The notes: a model not told the origin generated them from the sequence alone. Numbered from the stretch's first letter, positions 51,544 to 60,760 are shown. The stretch is 64,000 nucleotides of DNA from Streptomyces sp. GS7 (GCF_009834125.1 NZ_CP047146.1:3031501-3095500); one strand, 5' to 3'. Program-made: numbers and translations.

Positions 51544-51561
51544 CGCTATACGGATTGTTGA

Positions 51562-51576
51562 TTCCGTTAAGCGGAA
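51562..51576. promoter_or_regulatory. Operator-like dyad TTCCGTTAAGCGGAA
   Basis: Arms TTCCG/CGGAA with a near-symmetric centre, about 12 bases downstream of the predicted transcription start. The pattern resembles IclR-family sites; repression by a protein encoded elsewhere is inferred. Confidence 0.45.
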
Positions 51577-51628
51577 AAAGCGTGACGCCGGCCGCGGCGT
51601 CGGGCACCGGCACCGGGAGGGTACCGAA

Positions 51629-52912
51629 ATGGGGCAGCAGGAGACCGTGGCGACGAGCCTCGCGGACACCGTACGCGAGGGAATCGGAGCCGCCCTCGCC
51701 GCGGTGGACGCCGACCTGGCACGGCGCTACCCGGGAGACCCCGGCACCCGCCAGCCGGTCCACACGGTCTACGTACCCGGTGACGCCTTCGCCGCCGACA
51801 CCCTGCGCTCCTGGGGCGAGGCGGCCCTCGCCGCCCTCGACGAGCACGCCCCCGACGCCGGCGCGCTCGCCGCCGTCCTCGGCATCCCGGACGAACTCGC
51901 CGGACCGGTGCACGAGCGGGTCCGCGCCAAGCTGGAGCGCGAACCCGTCGAGGACCTGCGGATCGACTTCGAGGACGGCTACGGCCCCCGCCCGGACGCC
52001 GAGGAGGACGCCGCCGCGGCCCGCGCCGCCGCCCTCGTCGCCGCCGCGTACGCGAACGGCACGGCCGCCCCTTACATGGGCATCCGCATGAAGTGCATGG
52101 AAGCCGCCGTCCGCGACCGCGGCATCCGCACCCTGGACATCTTCCTCACCGGCCTCATGGAGGCCGGCGGCCTGCCCGAGGGCCTGGTCCTCACCCTCCC
52201 CAAGGTGACCTACGCCGAGCAGGTCACCGCCATGGCCCGGCTCCTGGAGGAGTTCGAGAAGGCCCGCGGCCTGGAGAGCGGGCGGATCGGCTTCGAGATC
52301 CAGATCGAGACCACCCAGGCCATCCTCGGCGCGGACGGCCGCGCCACCGTCGCCCGCATGATCGAGGCCGCCGAGGGCCGCGCCACCTCCCTCCACTACG
52401 GCACCTTCGACTACAGCGCCTCCTGCGGCGTCAGTGCCGCCTACCAGGCCAGCGACCACCCCGCCGCCGACCACGCCAAGGCCGTCATGCAGGTCGCCGC
52501 CGCCGGCACCGGCGTACGCGTCTCCGACGGTTCCACCAACGTGCTGCCGGTCGGCCCCACCGCCCAGGTCCACGACGCCTGGAGGCTGCACTACGGCCTC
52601 ACCCGCCGCGCCCTGGCCCGCGCCTACTACCAGGGCTGGGACATGCACCCCGGCCACCTGCCCACCCGCTACGCCGCCGTCTACGCCTTCTACCGCGAGG
52701 GCCTGGAGAAGGCCGCGGCCCGCCTCGCCGCATACGTCGCCAAGGCCGGCGGCGACGTCATGGACGAGCCCGCCACCGCCAAGGCCCTCAGCGGCTACCT
52801 GCTCCGCGGCCTCGACTGCGGTGCCGTCGACACCGACGAGGTCGCCCGCCTCACCGGCCTGACCCGCGCCGACCTCGACGCCCTTGCGGGCCGCCCGGCG
52901 AAGACCGCCTGA
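51629..52912 (+). CDS. DUF6986 aldolase-like protein (HpcH/HpaI-type barrel)
   Basis: 427 aa from ATG 51629 with GGGAGG eight bases upstream. TIM-barrel features: VEDLRIDFEDGYGPRPDAEE (metal-binding acidic pair), IRTLDIFLTGLMEAGGLPEG, VLTLPKVTYAEQVTAMARLL, IGFEIQIETTQAILGADGRA (Glu), LHYGTFDYSASCGVSAAY and ADHAKAVMQVAAAGTGVRVS. Similar to the citrate lyase/HpcH class of C-C lyases. In other Streptomyces it often lies near allantoin genes, but not here. Physiological substrate unknown. Confidence 0.82.
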   Translation: MGQQETVATSLADTVREGIGAALAAVDADLARRYPGDPGTRQPVHTVYVPGDAFAADTLRSWGEAALAALDEHAPDAGALAAVLGIPDELAGPVHERVRAKLEREPVEDLRIDFEDGYGPRPDAEEDAAAARAAALVAAAYANGTAAPYMGIRMKCMEAAVRDRGIRTLDIFLTGLMEAGGLPEGLVLTLPKVTYAEQVTAMARLLEEFEKARGLESGRIGFEIQIETTQAILGADGRATVARMIEAAEGRATSLHYGTFDYSASCGVSAAYQASDHPAADHAKAVMQVAAAGTGVRVSDGSTNVLPVGPTAQVHDAWRLHYGLTRRALARAYYQGWDMHPGHLPTRYAAVYAFYREGLEKAAARLAAYVAKAGGDVMDEPATAKALSGYLLRGLDCGAVDTDEVARLTGLTRADLDALAGRPAKTA

Positions 52913-52935
52913 CCCGGTCCGCCCGCTGCCTCCGC

Positions 52936-52974
52936 CTCCGTGTGCGGCCCTCCAACCGAGCGCCGCACACGGGG
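52936..52974. terminator. Terminator between DUF6986 and LacI genes
   Basis: Perfect 11-bp stem (CCGTGTGCGGC with 52962-52972) plus closing pairs, 13-base loop, between convergent genes. Confidence 0.75.
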
Positions 52975-53075
52975 CGTTGGCGCCATGAGGGGCCGAACGG
53001 GGCGGGGGGACGGGGCTGTTCGCGGCAGGTGCGTTGCCGGGGACTGCCCGCCGGCCCGCTCGCGCTGAGCGGCCG

Positions 53076-54116
53076 TCACCCCTCGTACGGCCGGACTTCG
53101 CCCGAGCCGCGGGGGATCAGCCGGGTGGGGATCTCCATGCGGCGGGGCGTCTCGTCGACGCCGTCGAGGCGGCGGAAGAGCTGGACGGCGGCCGTACGGC
53201 CCATGCGGGCGGCGTCCTGGGCGACGACGGTGATGGCGGGGTGGACGAGGTCGGCGAGTTCGAAGTCGTCGAAGCCCACCAGGGCGACCGGGTGCGGGCG
53301 TTCGCGCAGCACGCGGACGGCGGTGACGGTGACGCGGTTGTTGCCCGCGAAGAGGGCGGTGACCGGTTCCGGGGCGTCCAGCATCGCCGCCGCGGCGGCC
53401 CGTACCCGCTCCGGGGCGGTGGAGCCGAGCGAGACCCAGGAATCCTCGACGGGCAGGCCGGCGGCGGCCATCGCGGTGCGGTAGCCGCGCAGCCGCTCGC
53501 GCGCGGTGTGGATGCGCGGCTGGTCGCCGATGAAGCCGATCCGGCGATGTCCGTGGGCGATGAGGTGGGCGACCGCGTCCCGGGCGCCGCCGAAGTTGTC
53601 GGAGAGGACCACATCGGCGTCGATCCGGCCGGCCGGGCGGTCCACGAAGACGGTGGCGACCCCGGCGGCTATCTCCGGCTCCAGATACCGGTGGTCGTCG
53701 CCGGCCGGGATGACGACCAGGCCGTCCACCCGCCGGGCGCACAGCGCGAGCACCAACTCCTGCTCGCGGGCCGGGTCTTCGGCGCTGGAGCCGTTGATCA
53801 GCAGGGCGCCGTGGCTGCGCGCGACCTCCTCGACGGCGCGGCTGAGCGGGCCGTAGAAGGGGTCGGCGAGGTCCTCAAGGACCAGGCCGATGCTGGCGGT
53901 ACGGCCCTTGCGCAGGATCCGGGCGGAGTCGTTGCGCCGGAAGCCGAGGGCGGCGATCGCCTCCTGGACGCGGCGTTCGGTGTCCGGGGTGACGCCCGCT
54001 TCGCCGTTGACCACTCTCGACACCGTCTTGAGGCCGACCCCGGCGCGGGCCGCGACATCCTTCATCGTGGGGCGGGTGCCGTAGCGATGGGAGGTGCCGC
54101 GGGCGGTGTCGGTCAC
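53076..54116 (-). CDS. LacI-family repressor
   Basis: 346 aa from GTG 54116 (AGGA nine bases upstream). The helix-turn-helix is MKDVAARAGVGLKTVSRVVN followed by GEAGVTPDTERRVQEAIAAL and the hinge LGFRRNDSARILRKGRTASI. The sugar-binding core follows: GLVLEDLADPFYGPLSRAVE, RVDGLVVIPAGDDHRYLEPE, FIGDQPRIHTARERLRGYR and VALVGFDDFELADLVHPAIT. Divergent from the ROK kinase with a perfect palindrome between, its likely operator. Confidence 0.93.
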   Translation of the reverse strand: MTDTARGTSHRYGTRPTMKDVAARAGVGLKTVSRVVNGEAGVTPDTERRVQEAIAALGFRRNDSARILRKGRTASIGLVLEDLADPFYGPLSRAVEEVARSHGALLINGSSAEDPAREQELVLALCARRVDGLVVIPAGDDHRYLEPEIAAGVATVFVDRPAGRIDADVVLSDNFGGARDAVAHLIAHGHRRIGFIGDQPRIHTARERLRGYRTAMAAAGLPVEDSWVSLGSTAPERVRAAAAAMLDAPEPVTALFAGNNRVTVTAVRVLRERPHPVALVGFDDFELADLVHPAITVVAQDAARMGRTAAVQLFRRLDGVDETPRRMEIPTRLIPRGSGEVRPYEG

Positions 54117-54204
54117 GGTGTGCGGTCCTGTTTCTGTCGGCGCCGGCCGGCGCGTCGGGTCGCGGTGGGGGCGCGTCGGCGTGTGGCGTCGAGCATAGCC
54201 TCTA

Positions 54205-54216
54205 GACAACGTTGTC
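54205..54216. promoter_or_regulatory. LacI-type operator GACAACGTTGTC
   Basis: A perfect 12-bp palindrome with the central CG typical of LacI-family sites, between the divergent LacI and ROK genes (89 bases before LacI, 76 before ROK). Confidence 0.75.
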
Positions 54217-54291
54217 AACTGAGGGAAGACTGGCGTTCTCACGCCGGGCCGGTACCCCCGGCCCCCGGGCCCACCAGGAGATTCGACACCG

Positions 54292-55248
54292 ATGCAGACG
54301 GACCTCAGCGCAGCGTTGGACATTGGCGGCACGAAGATCGCCGGCGCTCTGGTGGACGCACACGGAAGAATGATCGTACGGGCCGCCCGGCCGACCCCCG
54401 CGGACCGGGACGGGGCCACCGTGATGGGAGCGGTGGCCGAGGTCGTCCGAGAGCTGGCCGCCGGCCCGGACTGGGCGCGGGTGGCGGCCGTCGGCATCGG
54501 CAGCGCCGGCCCCGTGGACGCCTCGGCGGGGACCGTCAGCCCGGTCAACATCCCTGGCTGGCGCGGCTTTCCGCTCGTCGCCGGGGTGCGGGAGCTGGTC
54601 GGCGGGCGCCCGGTGGCGCTGGTCGGGGACGGGGTCGCGATGACCGCCGCCGAGCACTGGCAGGGTGCCGCACGCGGCCATGACAACGCGCTGTGCATGG
54701 TGGTCTCCACCGGGGTCGGCGGCGGGCTCGTGCTCAACGGGCGGCTGCACCCGGGCCCCACGGGAAACGCCGGGCACATCGGGCACATCAGCGTCGACCT
54801 CGACGGCGATCCGTGCCCCTGCGGCGGCCGCGGCTGCGTGGAGCGGATCGCCAGCGGCCCCAACATCGCCCGCCGGGCACTGGCCAACGGCTGGCGGCCG
54901 GGCCCGGACGGGGACGCCAGTGCCGCCGCGGTAGCCGCCGCGGCGCACGCCGGCGACCTCGTCGCCCTGCGCTCCTTCGAGCGGGCCGCCCAGGCGCTCG
55001 CCGCCGGCATCGCCGCCACCGCCACCCTCGTCGAGATCGACATCGCGGTCGTCGGTGGCGGTGTCGCGGGCGCCGGCGAGGTCCTGTTCGCCCCGCTCCG
55101 CGCGGCTCTGCGGGACTACGCCACCCTGTCGTTCGTGTCCGAACTGACCGTCGTCCCCGCCCAAATGGGGACGCATGCCGGCGTGGTGGGCGCCGCCGCG
55201 GTCGCCGCACAACAGTCCCGTCTCGATGCGTTCGCGCCTGCCCGATGA
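54292..55248 (+). CDS. ROK-family sugar kinase (glucokinase-like)
   Basis: 318 aa, ATG 54292. ROK motifs: AALDIGGTKIAGALVDAHGR (phosphate site), PVNIPGWRGFPLVAGVRELV, VVSTGVGGGLVLNGRLHPGP, TGNAGHIGHISVDLDGDPCP and the zinc signature CGGRGCVERIASGP. The Asp in GDGVAMTAAEHW is the catalytic base. It should phosphorylate glucose or a related hexose. The LacI neighbour suggests carbohydrate-dependent control. Confidence 0.93.
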   Translation: MQTDLSAALDIGGTKIAGALVDAHGRMIVRAARPTPADRDGATVMGAVAEVVRELAAGPDWARVAAVGIGSAGPVDASAGTVSPVNIPGWRGFPLVAGVRELVGGRPVALVGDGVAMTAAEHWQGAARGHDNALCMVVSTGVGGGLVLNGRLHPGPTGNAGHIGHISVDLDGDPCPCGGRGCVERIASGPNIARRALANGWRPGPDGDASAAAVAAAAHAGDLVALRSFERAAQALAAGIAATATLVEIDIAVVGGGVAGAGEVLFAPLRAALRDYATLSFVSELTVVPAQMGTHAGVVGAAAVAAQQSRLDAFAPAR

Positions 55249-55355
55249 GGGCACCACAGGCGCCCGCCCGACCCGTAGTCTGGTGACCACCGCGGCGTAC
55301 GCCGTGACGTGCACGGCGTACGGGCGAAGACACGGCATCGAGGGGATCGGCGACG

Positions 55356-57476
55356 GTGACATCGGGGGAGCGTGAGCAGCACGGGCCGCAGGAGCCCCGG
55401 GGGGCGGGCGGCGGGAGCGGTCCCGGGCCGGGGGGCGGCCCGCCGCCGGCCGGCGGCGACGGTGCGGGTGCCGGCCCCGGTGCGCCCCGTGCCGCGTCCC
55501 GCAGCGGACCGAAGCGCGGCACCGACGACGATCTGACCGGCCGGCTGATCGGCGGTCGCTACCGCGTCACCGGCCGGATCGGCCGCGGCGGCATGGGCGT
55601 GGTCTGCCGCGCCGACGACCAGGTGCTGGGCCGCGAGGTCGCGCTCAAGGTCCTGCGGGCGTACACGGACGCCTCCGCTCCCGAACTCGCCGACCTGCGC
55701 ACCCGCATGCAGCGCGAGGCGCGGGCCGCGGCCCGCATCCGGCACGCGGGCGTGGTCACCGTCCACGACGTCATCGACGAGGCCGGGCGCCCGGTCATCG
55801 TCATGGAGCTGGTGGACGGGCCGTCCCTCGACGACGCCATCGACCGGCGCGGCCCCCTGGACCCCCGCGAGATCGCCCGCATCGGCGCCGCGGTGATGGA
55901 CGCGCTGGACGCCGCCCACCGGGCCGGCGTACTGCACCGCGACGTCAAGCCCGGCAACGTCCTGCTGGACTCCAGCGGCCGGGTCGTCCTCACCGACTTC
56001 GGCATCGCCAGCATCGAGGCCCCCGGCGACGGCGCGACCACGAACATCACCCGCAGCGGCGAACTGGTCGGCTCCCTCGACTACTTGCCGCCCGAGCGCG
56101 CCCAGGGCATGGACCCCTCCCCGGCCTCCGACATCTGGTCGCTGGGCATGACGCTGTACGCGGCGGTGGAGGGCGGCGGCGCCCCGTTCCGCCGTACGTC
56201 CGTGTACTCGACGCTGACCGCGATCGTCACCGAGCCGCTGCCCGCGCCGCGCCGCGCCGGACCGCTGGCGCCCGTCCTGTACGCCCTGATGGCCAAGAAC
56301 CCGGCCGACCGCCCGTCCGCCGCCCAGGCGCGGAGCATGCTGGAGGCGGTGGCGGACGGCCGCGACCCGGGTGTGACGCCGCCGCCCGCACCGCAGCCCG
56401 GCAGCCCCTACGTGCCGACGGCCACGAACGTCCGCGGCGCGGCGGCGCCCGGGAGCGCTGCCGACGCGCCGCCCGGTGCCGCGTCCATCGGCGGCGCCAA
56501 CGCCGGTGCGCCGCCCGCCAGTTGGCTCTCGGGGCCGGGTTCGCAGGGCGCGCCCACCCCGCAGGAACGGACCTCCGGCGCCCCGCAGGGACCTGCCCAG
56601 GGCCCGCTCCAGGACCCTCCCGGTGTGACGGCCGGACCCTTCGTGGGCGCCACCGGACCGCACCCCTATCCGGGTGGCCGCGGTGTCACCCCGGATGGGG
56701 ACACCGCGCGGCTGCCCGCCCGGCGCCGCCGCCGGGTGCTGCTGGCCGCGGCGGCGGTGCTGGCCGTCCTCGCCACCGGCGGCGGAGTCACCTACGCGCT
56801 GGTCGGCGGTTCCGGCGACCCGACCGAGGCCGACGGACGGCAGTCCGCGGCGCCCGCCACGGCGCCGGCCCGGCCCGGTGAACCGAGCGTGACCACCGGC
56901 CAGGGCGAGGCCAACGGGAAGGGCAAGGAGCAGAGCGCCTCGCCGTCCGCCCCGGGCAAGCCCGCGGGCGGCGCCTCGTCCCAGCCCTCCAAGCCCGCGG
57001 GTACGGGCGGGGGTTCGGGCGGCCAGGCCGCCGGCGGCGCGGCCTCGGGAGGCGGCCAGGGCGGCGCTACGGGCGGTCTGATCGGCGGTGCACAGGGCGG
57101 CGGAAGCGGAGGTTCCGGCGGCACCGGCGGCTCCGGAGGCGGCACCACCACCGGCGGCGGTGCGGCCACCGGCGGCGGTGGGCCCACCCAGGGGCCCGCG
57201 TGCACCGCCACCGCCGGCGGTAAGGCCAACTGCGCCGTGTGGCGTACCGCGACCTCGTACACCGCCTCCTTCCAGCAGGTCGGACACCTGAACGCGGGCA
57301 CGAACTACTTCTACTGCCAGGCCAACCTCGGCCGCCGCGAGACGTACGGGAAGTGGACGAACGTCTGGTGGGCCAAGACCGATGACGACAGCGGCAATTC
57401 CGGTGTCTACGTGAGCGTCGTCTATCTGACGGGCGGGGAGAACGACCAGCCCGTCCCCGGTCTGCGCACCTGCTGA
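55356..57476 (+). CDS. Membrane Ser/Thr protein kinase (PknB-like)
   Basis: 706 aa from GTG 55356. Pro/Gly-rich start, then a Hanks kinase domain at about residues 65-325: RYRVTGRIGRGGMGVVCRAD, VALKVLRAY (ATP lysine), VLHRDVKPGNVLLDSSGRVV, DFGIASIEAPG and SLDYLPPERAQGMDPSPASD. One transmembrane helix (RVLLAAAAVLAVLATGGGVT) lies near residue 455. The outside part has a long Gly/Ser linker and a C-terminal Cys-containing domain of about 85 residues (VWRTATSYTASFQQVGHLNA, FYCQANLGRRETYGKWTNVW), a likely sensor domain rather than PASTA repeats. Confidence 0.93.
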   Translation: MTSGEREQHGPQEPRGAGGGSGPGPGGGPPPAGGDGAGAGPGAPRAASRSGPKRGTDDDLTGRLIGGRYRVTGRIGRGGMGVVCRADDQVLGREVALKVLRAYTDASAPELADLRTRMQREARAAARIRHAGVVTVHDVIDEAGRPVIVMELVDGPSLDDAIDRRGPLDPREIARIGAAVMDALDAAHRAGVLHRDVKPGNVLLDSSGRVVLTDFGIASIEAPGDGATTNITRSGELVGSLDYLPPERAQGMDPSPASDIWSLGMTLYAAVEGGGAPFRRTSVYSTLTAIVTEPLPAPRRAGPLAPVLYALMAKNPADRPSAAQARSMLEAVADGRDPGVTPPPAPQPGSPYVPTATNVRGAAAPGSAADAPPGAASIGGANAGAPPASWLSGPGSQGAPTPQERTSGAPQGPAQGPLQDPPGVTAGPFVGATGPHPYPGGRGVTPDGDTARLPARRRRRVLLAAAAVLAVLATGGGVTYALVGGSGDPTEADGRQSAAPATAPARPGEPSVTTGQGEANGKGKEQSASPSAPGKPAGGASSQPSKPAGTGGGSGGQAAGGAASGGGQGGATGGLIGGAQGGGSGGSGGTGGSGGGTTTGGGAATGGGGPTQGPACTATAGGKANCAVWRTATSYTASFQQVGHLNAGTNYFYCQANLGRRETYGKWTNVWWAKTDDDSGNSGVYVSVVYLTGGENDQPVPGLRTC

Positions 57477-57782
57477 TCCCCTGTGTGCCGGAGTGTCCCG
57501 GAAGGCTTCCGCCGGCGGTCCCATGGGACATGGTCATATGCGGCACACCGCCCTCCCGCCGGCGGGCGCGAGCCCGTGAGCGGGTGGGGGTTTCGGTGCT
57601 GGAGGGGCTGGGGAGCGCTTGTTTGCCGGGGGCTTCGCGGCGGGGGAGTGCGCGACCGGCATCCCCCGCGCGGTGTGTTCAGCAGGCGGTGTTCCCGGTC
57701 ATGCGCGCGGCCCGTGGTCCCGAGCGTTTCCGTGGCAGGGTGTTGCGGGCAACTCACCTGGGTCTAGGGAAGAGGGGAAACC
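57477..57782 (+). promoter_or_regulatory. Gene-free stretch with a likely promoter
   Basis: About 300 bases. Near its right end TTGCGG, a 16-base spacer and TAGGGA lie before GTG 57783, and GTTGC-GG-GCAAC forms a small dyad over the -35. No gene seen. Confidence 0.4.
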
Positions 57783-58817
57783 GTGATCGTCTGGCTGAAC
57801 GGCACGTTCGGTGCGGGCAAGACCACAGCGGCTCATGAATTGCTCGACCTGCTTCCCGGAAGCACGCTCTACGACCCCGAACTCCTCGGCGCCGGACTGC
57901 GGTTGATGCTGCCGGCCAAGCGGTTCGAGGAGGTCGACGACTACCAGGACCTGCCCTCCTGGCGGCGGATGGTCGTGGACACCGCCGCCGCCCTGCTCAC
58001 CGAGGTCCCGGGCCCCCTGGTCACGCCGATGACGCTGCTGCGCCAGGAATACCGCGACGAGATCTTCGGCGCCCTCGCCGCCCGCCGCATCCCCGTACGG
58101 CATGTTCTGCTGCATGCGGAGGAAACGATCCTGCGGACGCGAATAGCGCACCGGGAGGAGACGCCGGGCGATGCCGAGGGCAGCGCGTCCGTCCGGCGCT
58201 GGTGCCTGGAGCACCTGGGGCCCTACGCGCAGGCACTGGACTGGCTCAAGAACGACGCCCATGTCGTCGACACCACGGAACTGACACCCCGGCAGACCGC
58301 GGAGCGCGTCGCGGAGGCCGTACGCACCGGGGCCGGCGCCTGCGACATCGTGCAGACGCCCGAGCCGACCGCGGAAACCCTCGCCGCCGGGGTGCTGCTC
58401 TTCGACGACCGCGACCGGGTGCTCCTCGTCGACCCGACGTACAAGCCCGGCTGGGAGTTCCCCGGCGGCATCGTGGAGCCCGGCGAGGCGCCCGCCCACG
58501 CCGGCGTACGGGAGGTCGCCGAGGAACTCGGCATCCAACTCCCGTGCGCCCCACGGCTGTTGGTGCTCGACTGGGAGGCCCCCAAACCGCCTGGATTCGG
58601 CGGCCTGCGGCTGCTCTTCGACGGCGGCACGCTGACCGGCGACCGCATCCGCCAGCTGCTGCTGCCCGGCTCCGAACTACGCGACTGGCGCTTCGTCACC
58701 GAAGCAGAGGCCGAGACGATGCTGCCCCCGGTGCGCTGGAACCGCCTCCGCTGGGCCCTGCGCGCACGGGAACGGGGCTGTCCGCTCCACTTGGAGGCGG
58801 GTGTTCCTCTCGGCTGA
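57783..58817 (+). CDS. P-loop kinase fused to a Nudix hydrolase
   Basis: 344 aa from GTG 57783 (GGGGA four bases upstream). N-terminal part (residues 1 to about 180): Walker A VWLNGTFGAGKTTAAHELLD, LVTPMTLLRQEYRDEIFGAL and HVLLHAEETILRTRIAHREE, resembling chloramphenicol-phosphotransferase/shikimate-kinase-type P-loop kinases. C-terminal part (about 195-344): Nudix box GGIVEPGEAPAHAGVREVAE followed by ELGI, complete with the R-E-x-x-E-E-L-G core. The fusion suggests a kinase and a phosphohydrolase acting on the same nucleotide-like compound. Confidence 0.88.
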   Translation: MIVWLNGTFGAGKTTAAHELLDLLPGSTLYDPELLGAGLRLMLPAKRFEEVDDYQDLPSWRRMVVDTAAALLTEVPGPLVTPMTLLRQEYRDEIFGALAARRIPVRHVLLHAEETILRTRIAHREETPGDAEGSASVRRWCLEHLGPYAQALDWLKNDAHVVDTTELTPRQTAERVAEAVRTGAGACDIVQTPEPTAETLAAGVLLFDDRDRVLLVDPTYKPGWEFPGGIVEPGEAPAHAGVREVAEELGIQLPCAPRLLVLDWEAPKPPGFGGLRLLFDGGTLTGDRIRQLLLPGSELRDWRFVTEAEAETMLPPVRWNRLRWALRARERGCPLHLEAGVPLG

Positions 58818-58849
58818 CGTTCCGCTGCGCTTGGCTTGCTTCCCACGTT

Positions 58850-59400
58850 TTTGGCTTTCCCGCCGTGCGCCTGCGGCGGGGCGGCTTCCCACGTTGCCGG
58901 GTGCGGCGCGGTGGCGCCTGCGGCGGGCCCCTCCGCTGCGCTTTGCCTGCTCCCGACGTTGCCGGGTGCGGCGCCGTTGCGCCTGCGGCGGGCGGGTCCG
59001 CTGCGCGGGGCTGTCGGGTGCGGTGGCGGTCCTGCGGGGCAGGGTGTCCGGACTGCTTCGCTTTACGTCCGGACACCCTGCCCCTCCGGCCCGCCCCCTC
59101 CCGTGAGTGGGTGGGAAAAGGCCGATGGGGTGCGCGTGAGGGGGACCGTGCCGGTTCGTGGGTGAAGGGAAAGCGTCAGTGGACCACTTGGCCCTGCCCC
59201 CACCCAGCGTCTTTCTTCCCTCCCTCAACGGGAGGGGGTGGGCCGGAGGGGGTGGTGTGCAGGACGTAAAGCGAAGCAGTCCTGCACACCGGCCCCGGAG
59301 GACCGCCACCGCACCCGAAAGCCCCGCGCAGCGGACAACGCCCCGCGCCGCAGGCGCAAGCACGCGAACCCCCACGGCGGGACAGCCGACAACGTGGGAA
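58850..59400. repeat. Long imperfect inverted repeat with internal tandem units
   Basis: Between convergent genes, two arms (about 58995-59125 and 59200-59345, with weaker similarity further out) are imperfect inverted copies: both carry GACTGCTTCGCTTTACGTCC and GGGTGCGGTGGCGGTCCT on opposite strands. Inside the left arm two to three tandem units of about 65 bases share GTTGCCGGGTGCGGCGC and GCGCCTGCGGCGGG. The transcript could fold into a long hairpin that ends both convergent genes. Confidence 0.7.
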
Positions 59401-59401
59401 A

Positions 59402-60760
59402 CTAGCCAAGCGCAGCGAACCCGCGCAGGAACAGCGCCTCCGCCAGCGACAGCCGCTCCAGTTCCTCGGGCGAGACGCTTTCGTTGACGGCGTGGATCTG
59501 GGCCTCCGGTTCGCTCAGGCCGATCAGCAGGATCTCGCTGTCGGGGTAGAGACCCGCGAGGGTGTTGCACAGCGGGATCGAGCCGCCCAGACCGGTCGTC
59601 TGCATCTCCTGGCCGTCGTATGCCTCGCGCAGCGCCTCCGCCATGGTCGCGTACGCCGGGCTGCTGGTGTCCGCGCGGAACGGCTGACCCTGGCCGACCT
59701 GCTCGACGGCTACCCGGGCGCCCCACGGGGCGGCGCCTTCCAGGTGGGCGGTGAGCAGTTCGGTCGCCTCGGCGGCGTCGGTGCCCGGCGGCACCCGCAG
59801 GCTCACCAGGGCGCGCGCCCCGGCGTGTACGGACGGGGTGGCGCCCACGACCGGCGGGCAGTCGATGCCCAGCACCGTCACCGCGGGCCGGGCCCAGAGC
59901 CGGTCCGCGACGGTGCCGCTGCCGATCAGCTCCACGCCGTCCAGCACCTTGGCGTCCTTGCGGAAGTCCTCTTCCGTGTACTGGAGGCCCTCCCAGCCGG
60001 CGTCCGCCGCCAGCCCGCGCACCGTCGTCGAACCGTCCTCGGCGCGCAGCGAGTCGAGGATCCGGATCAGTGCGGCGAGGGCGTCCGGGGCCGCGCCGCC
60101 GAACTGTCCGGAATGCAGGTTGCCTTCCAGGGTGTCGACCCGGACGCGCACCAAGGTCATACCGCGCAGCGTCGCGGTCACCGTGGGCAGTCCGGCCCGG
60201 AAGTTGCCGGAGTCGCCGATGATGATCGCGTCGGCGGTCAGCAGCTCCGGGTGCGCTTCCGCGTACCGCTCCAGCCCGCCGGTGCCCTGCTCCTCCGAAC
60301 CTTCCACGATCACCTTGACGTTGACCGGGATGCCGCCGTGCTCCTTGAGCGCCCGCAGCGCGGTCAGGTGCATGATCAGGCCGCCCTTGCAGTCGGCGGC
60401 GCCGCGCCCGTACCACCGGCCGTCGCGCTCGGTCAGCTCGAACGGCGGGGATATCCAGGCGTCCTCGTCCAGCGGCGGCTGGACGTCGTAGTGCGCGTAG
60501 AGCAGCACGGTCGGGGCGCCGGCCGGGCCGGGCAGGAAGCCGTAGACGGATTGGGTGCCGTCCGGGGTGTCCAGCACCGCCAGGTCCTGGAAGTCCTCGG
60601 CCCGCAGCGCGTCCACGATCCAGCGGGCGGCGGCCTCGCTCTCGCTCTTCGGGAACTGCGCGAAGTCCGCCACCGACTTGAAGGCCACCAGCTCCGCGAG
60701 TTCGGCCCTGGCACGGGGCTGCAGCGCGGCGACGGTCTGTGCGAGCGGGCTGTCAGGCAT
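59402..60760 (-). CDS. M20-family dipeptidase
   Basis: 452 aa, ATG 60760. Zinc-peptidase motifs: TVLLYAHYDVQPPLDEDAWI (metal His and catalytic Asp), GRWYGRGAADCKGGLIMHLT (metal Asp), VIVEGSEEQGTGGLERYAEA (catalytic Glu pair), IIGDSGNFRAGLPTVTATLR, NLHSGQFGGAAPDALAALIR and a late His in SEPEAQIHAVNESVSPEEL. It cleaves dipeptides in the cytoplasm. Ends at the long inverted repeat. Confidence 0.94.
   Translation of the reverse strand: MPDSPLAQTVAALQPRARAELAELVAFKSVADFAQFPKSESEAAARWIVDALRAEDFQDLAVLDTPDGTQSVYGFLPGPAGAPTVLLYAHYDVQPPLDEDAWISPPFELTERDGRWYGRGAADCKGGLIMHLTALRALKEHGGIPVNVKVIVEGSEEQGTGGLERYAEAHPELLTADAIIIGDSGNFRAGLPTVTATLRGMTLVRVRVDTLEGNLHSGQFGGAAPDALAALIRILDSLRAEDGSTTVRGLAADAGWEGLQYTEEDFRKDAKVLDGVELIGSGTVADRLWARPAVTVLGIDCPPVVGATPSVHAGARALVSLRVPPGTDAAEATELLTAHLEGAAPWGARVAVEQVGQGQPFRADTSSPAYATMAEALREAYDGQEMQTTGLGGSIPLCNTLAGLYPDSEILLIGLSEPEAQIHAVNESVSPEELERLSLAEALFLRGFAALG

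Noticed and set aside
57422..57757. Minus-strand small gene downstream of the kinase
   Set aside because: Arg/Pro-rich, no ribosome site, and overlaps the kinase C-terminal domain.
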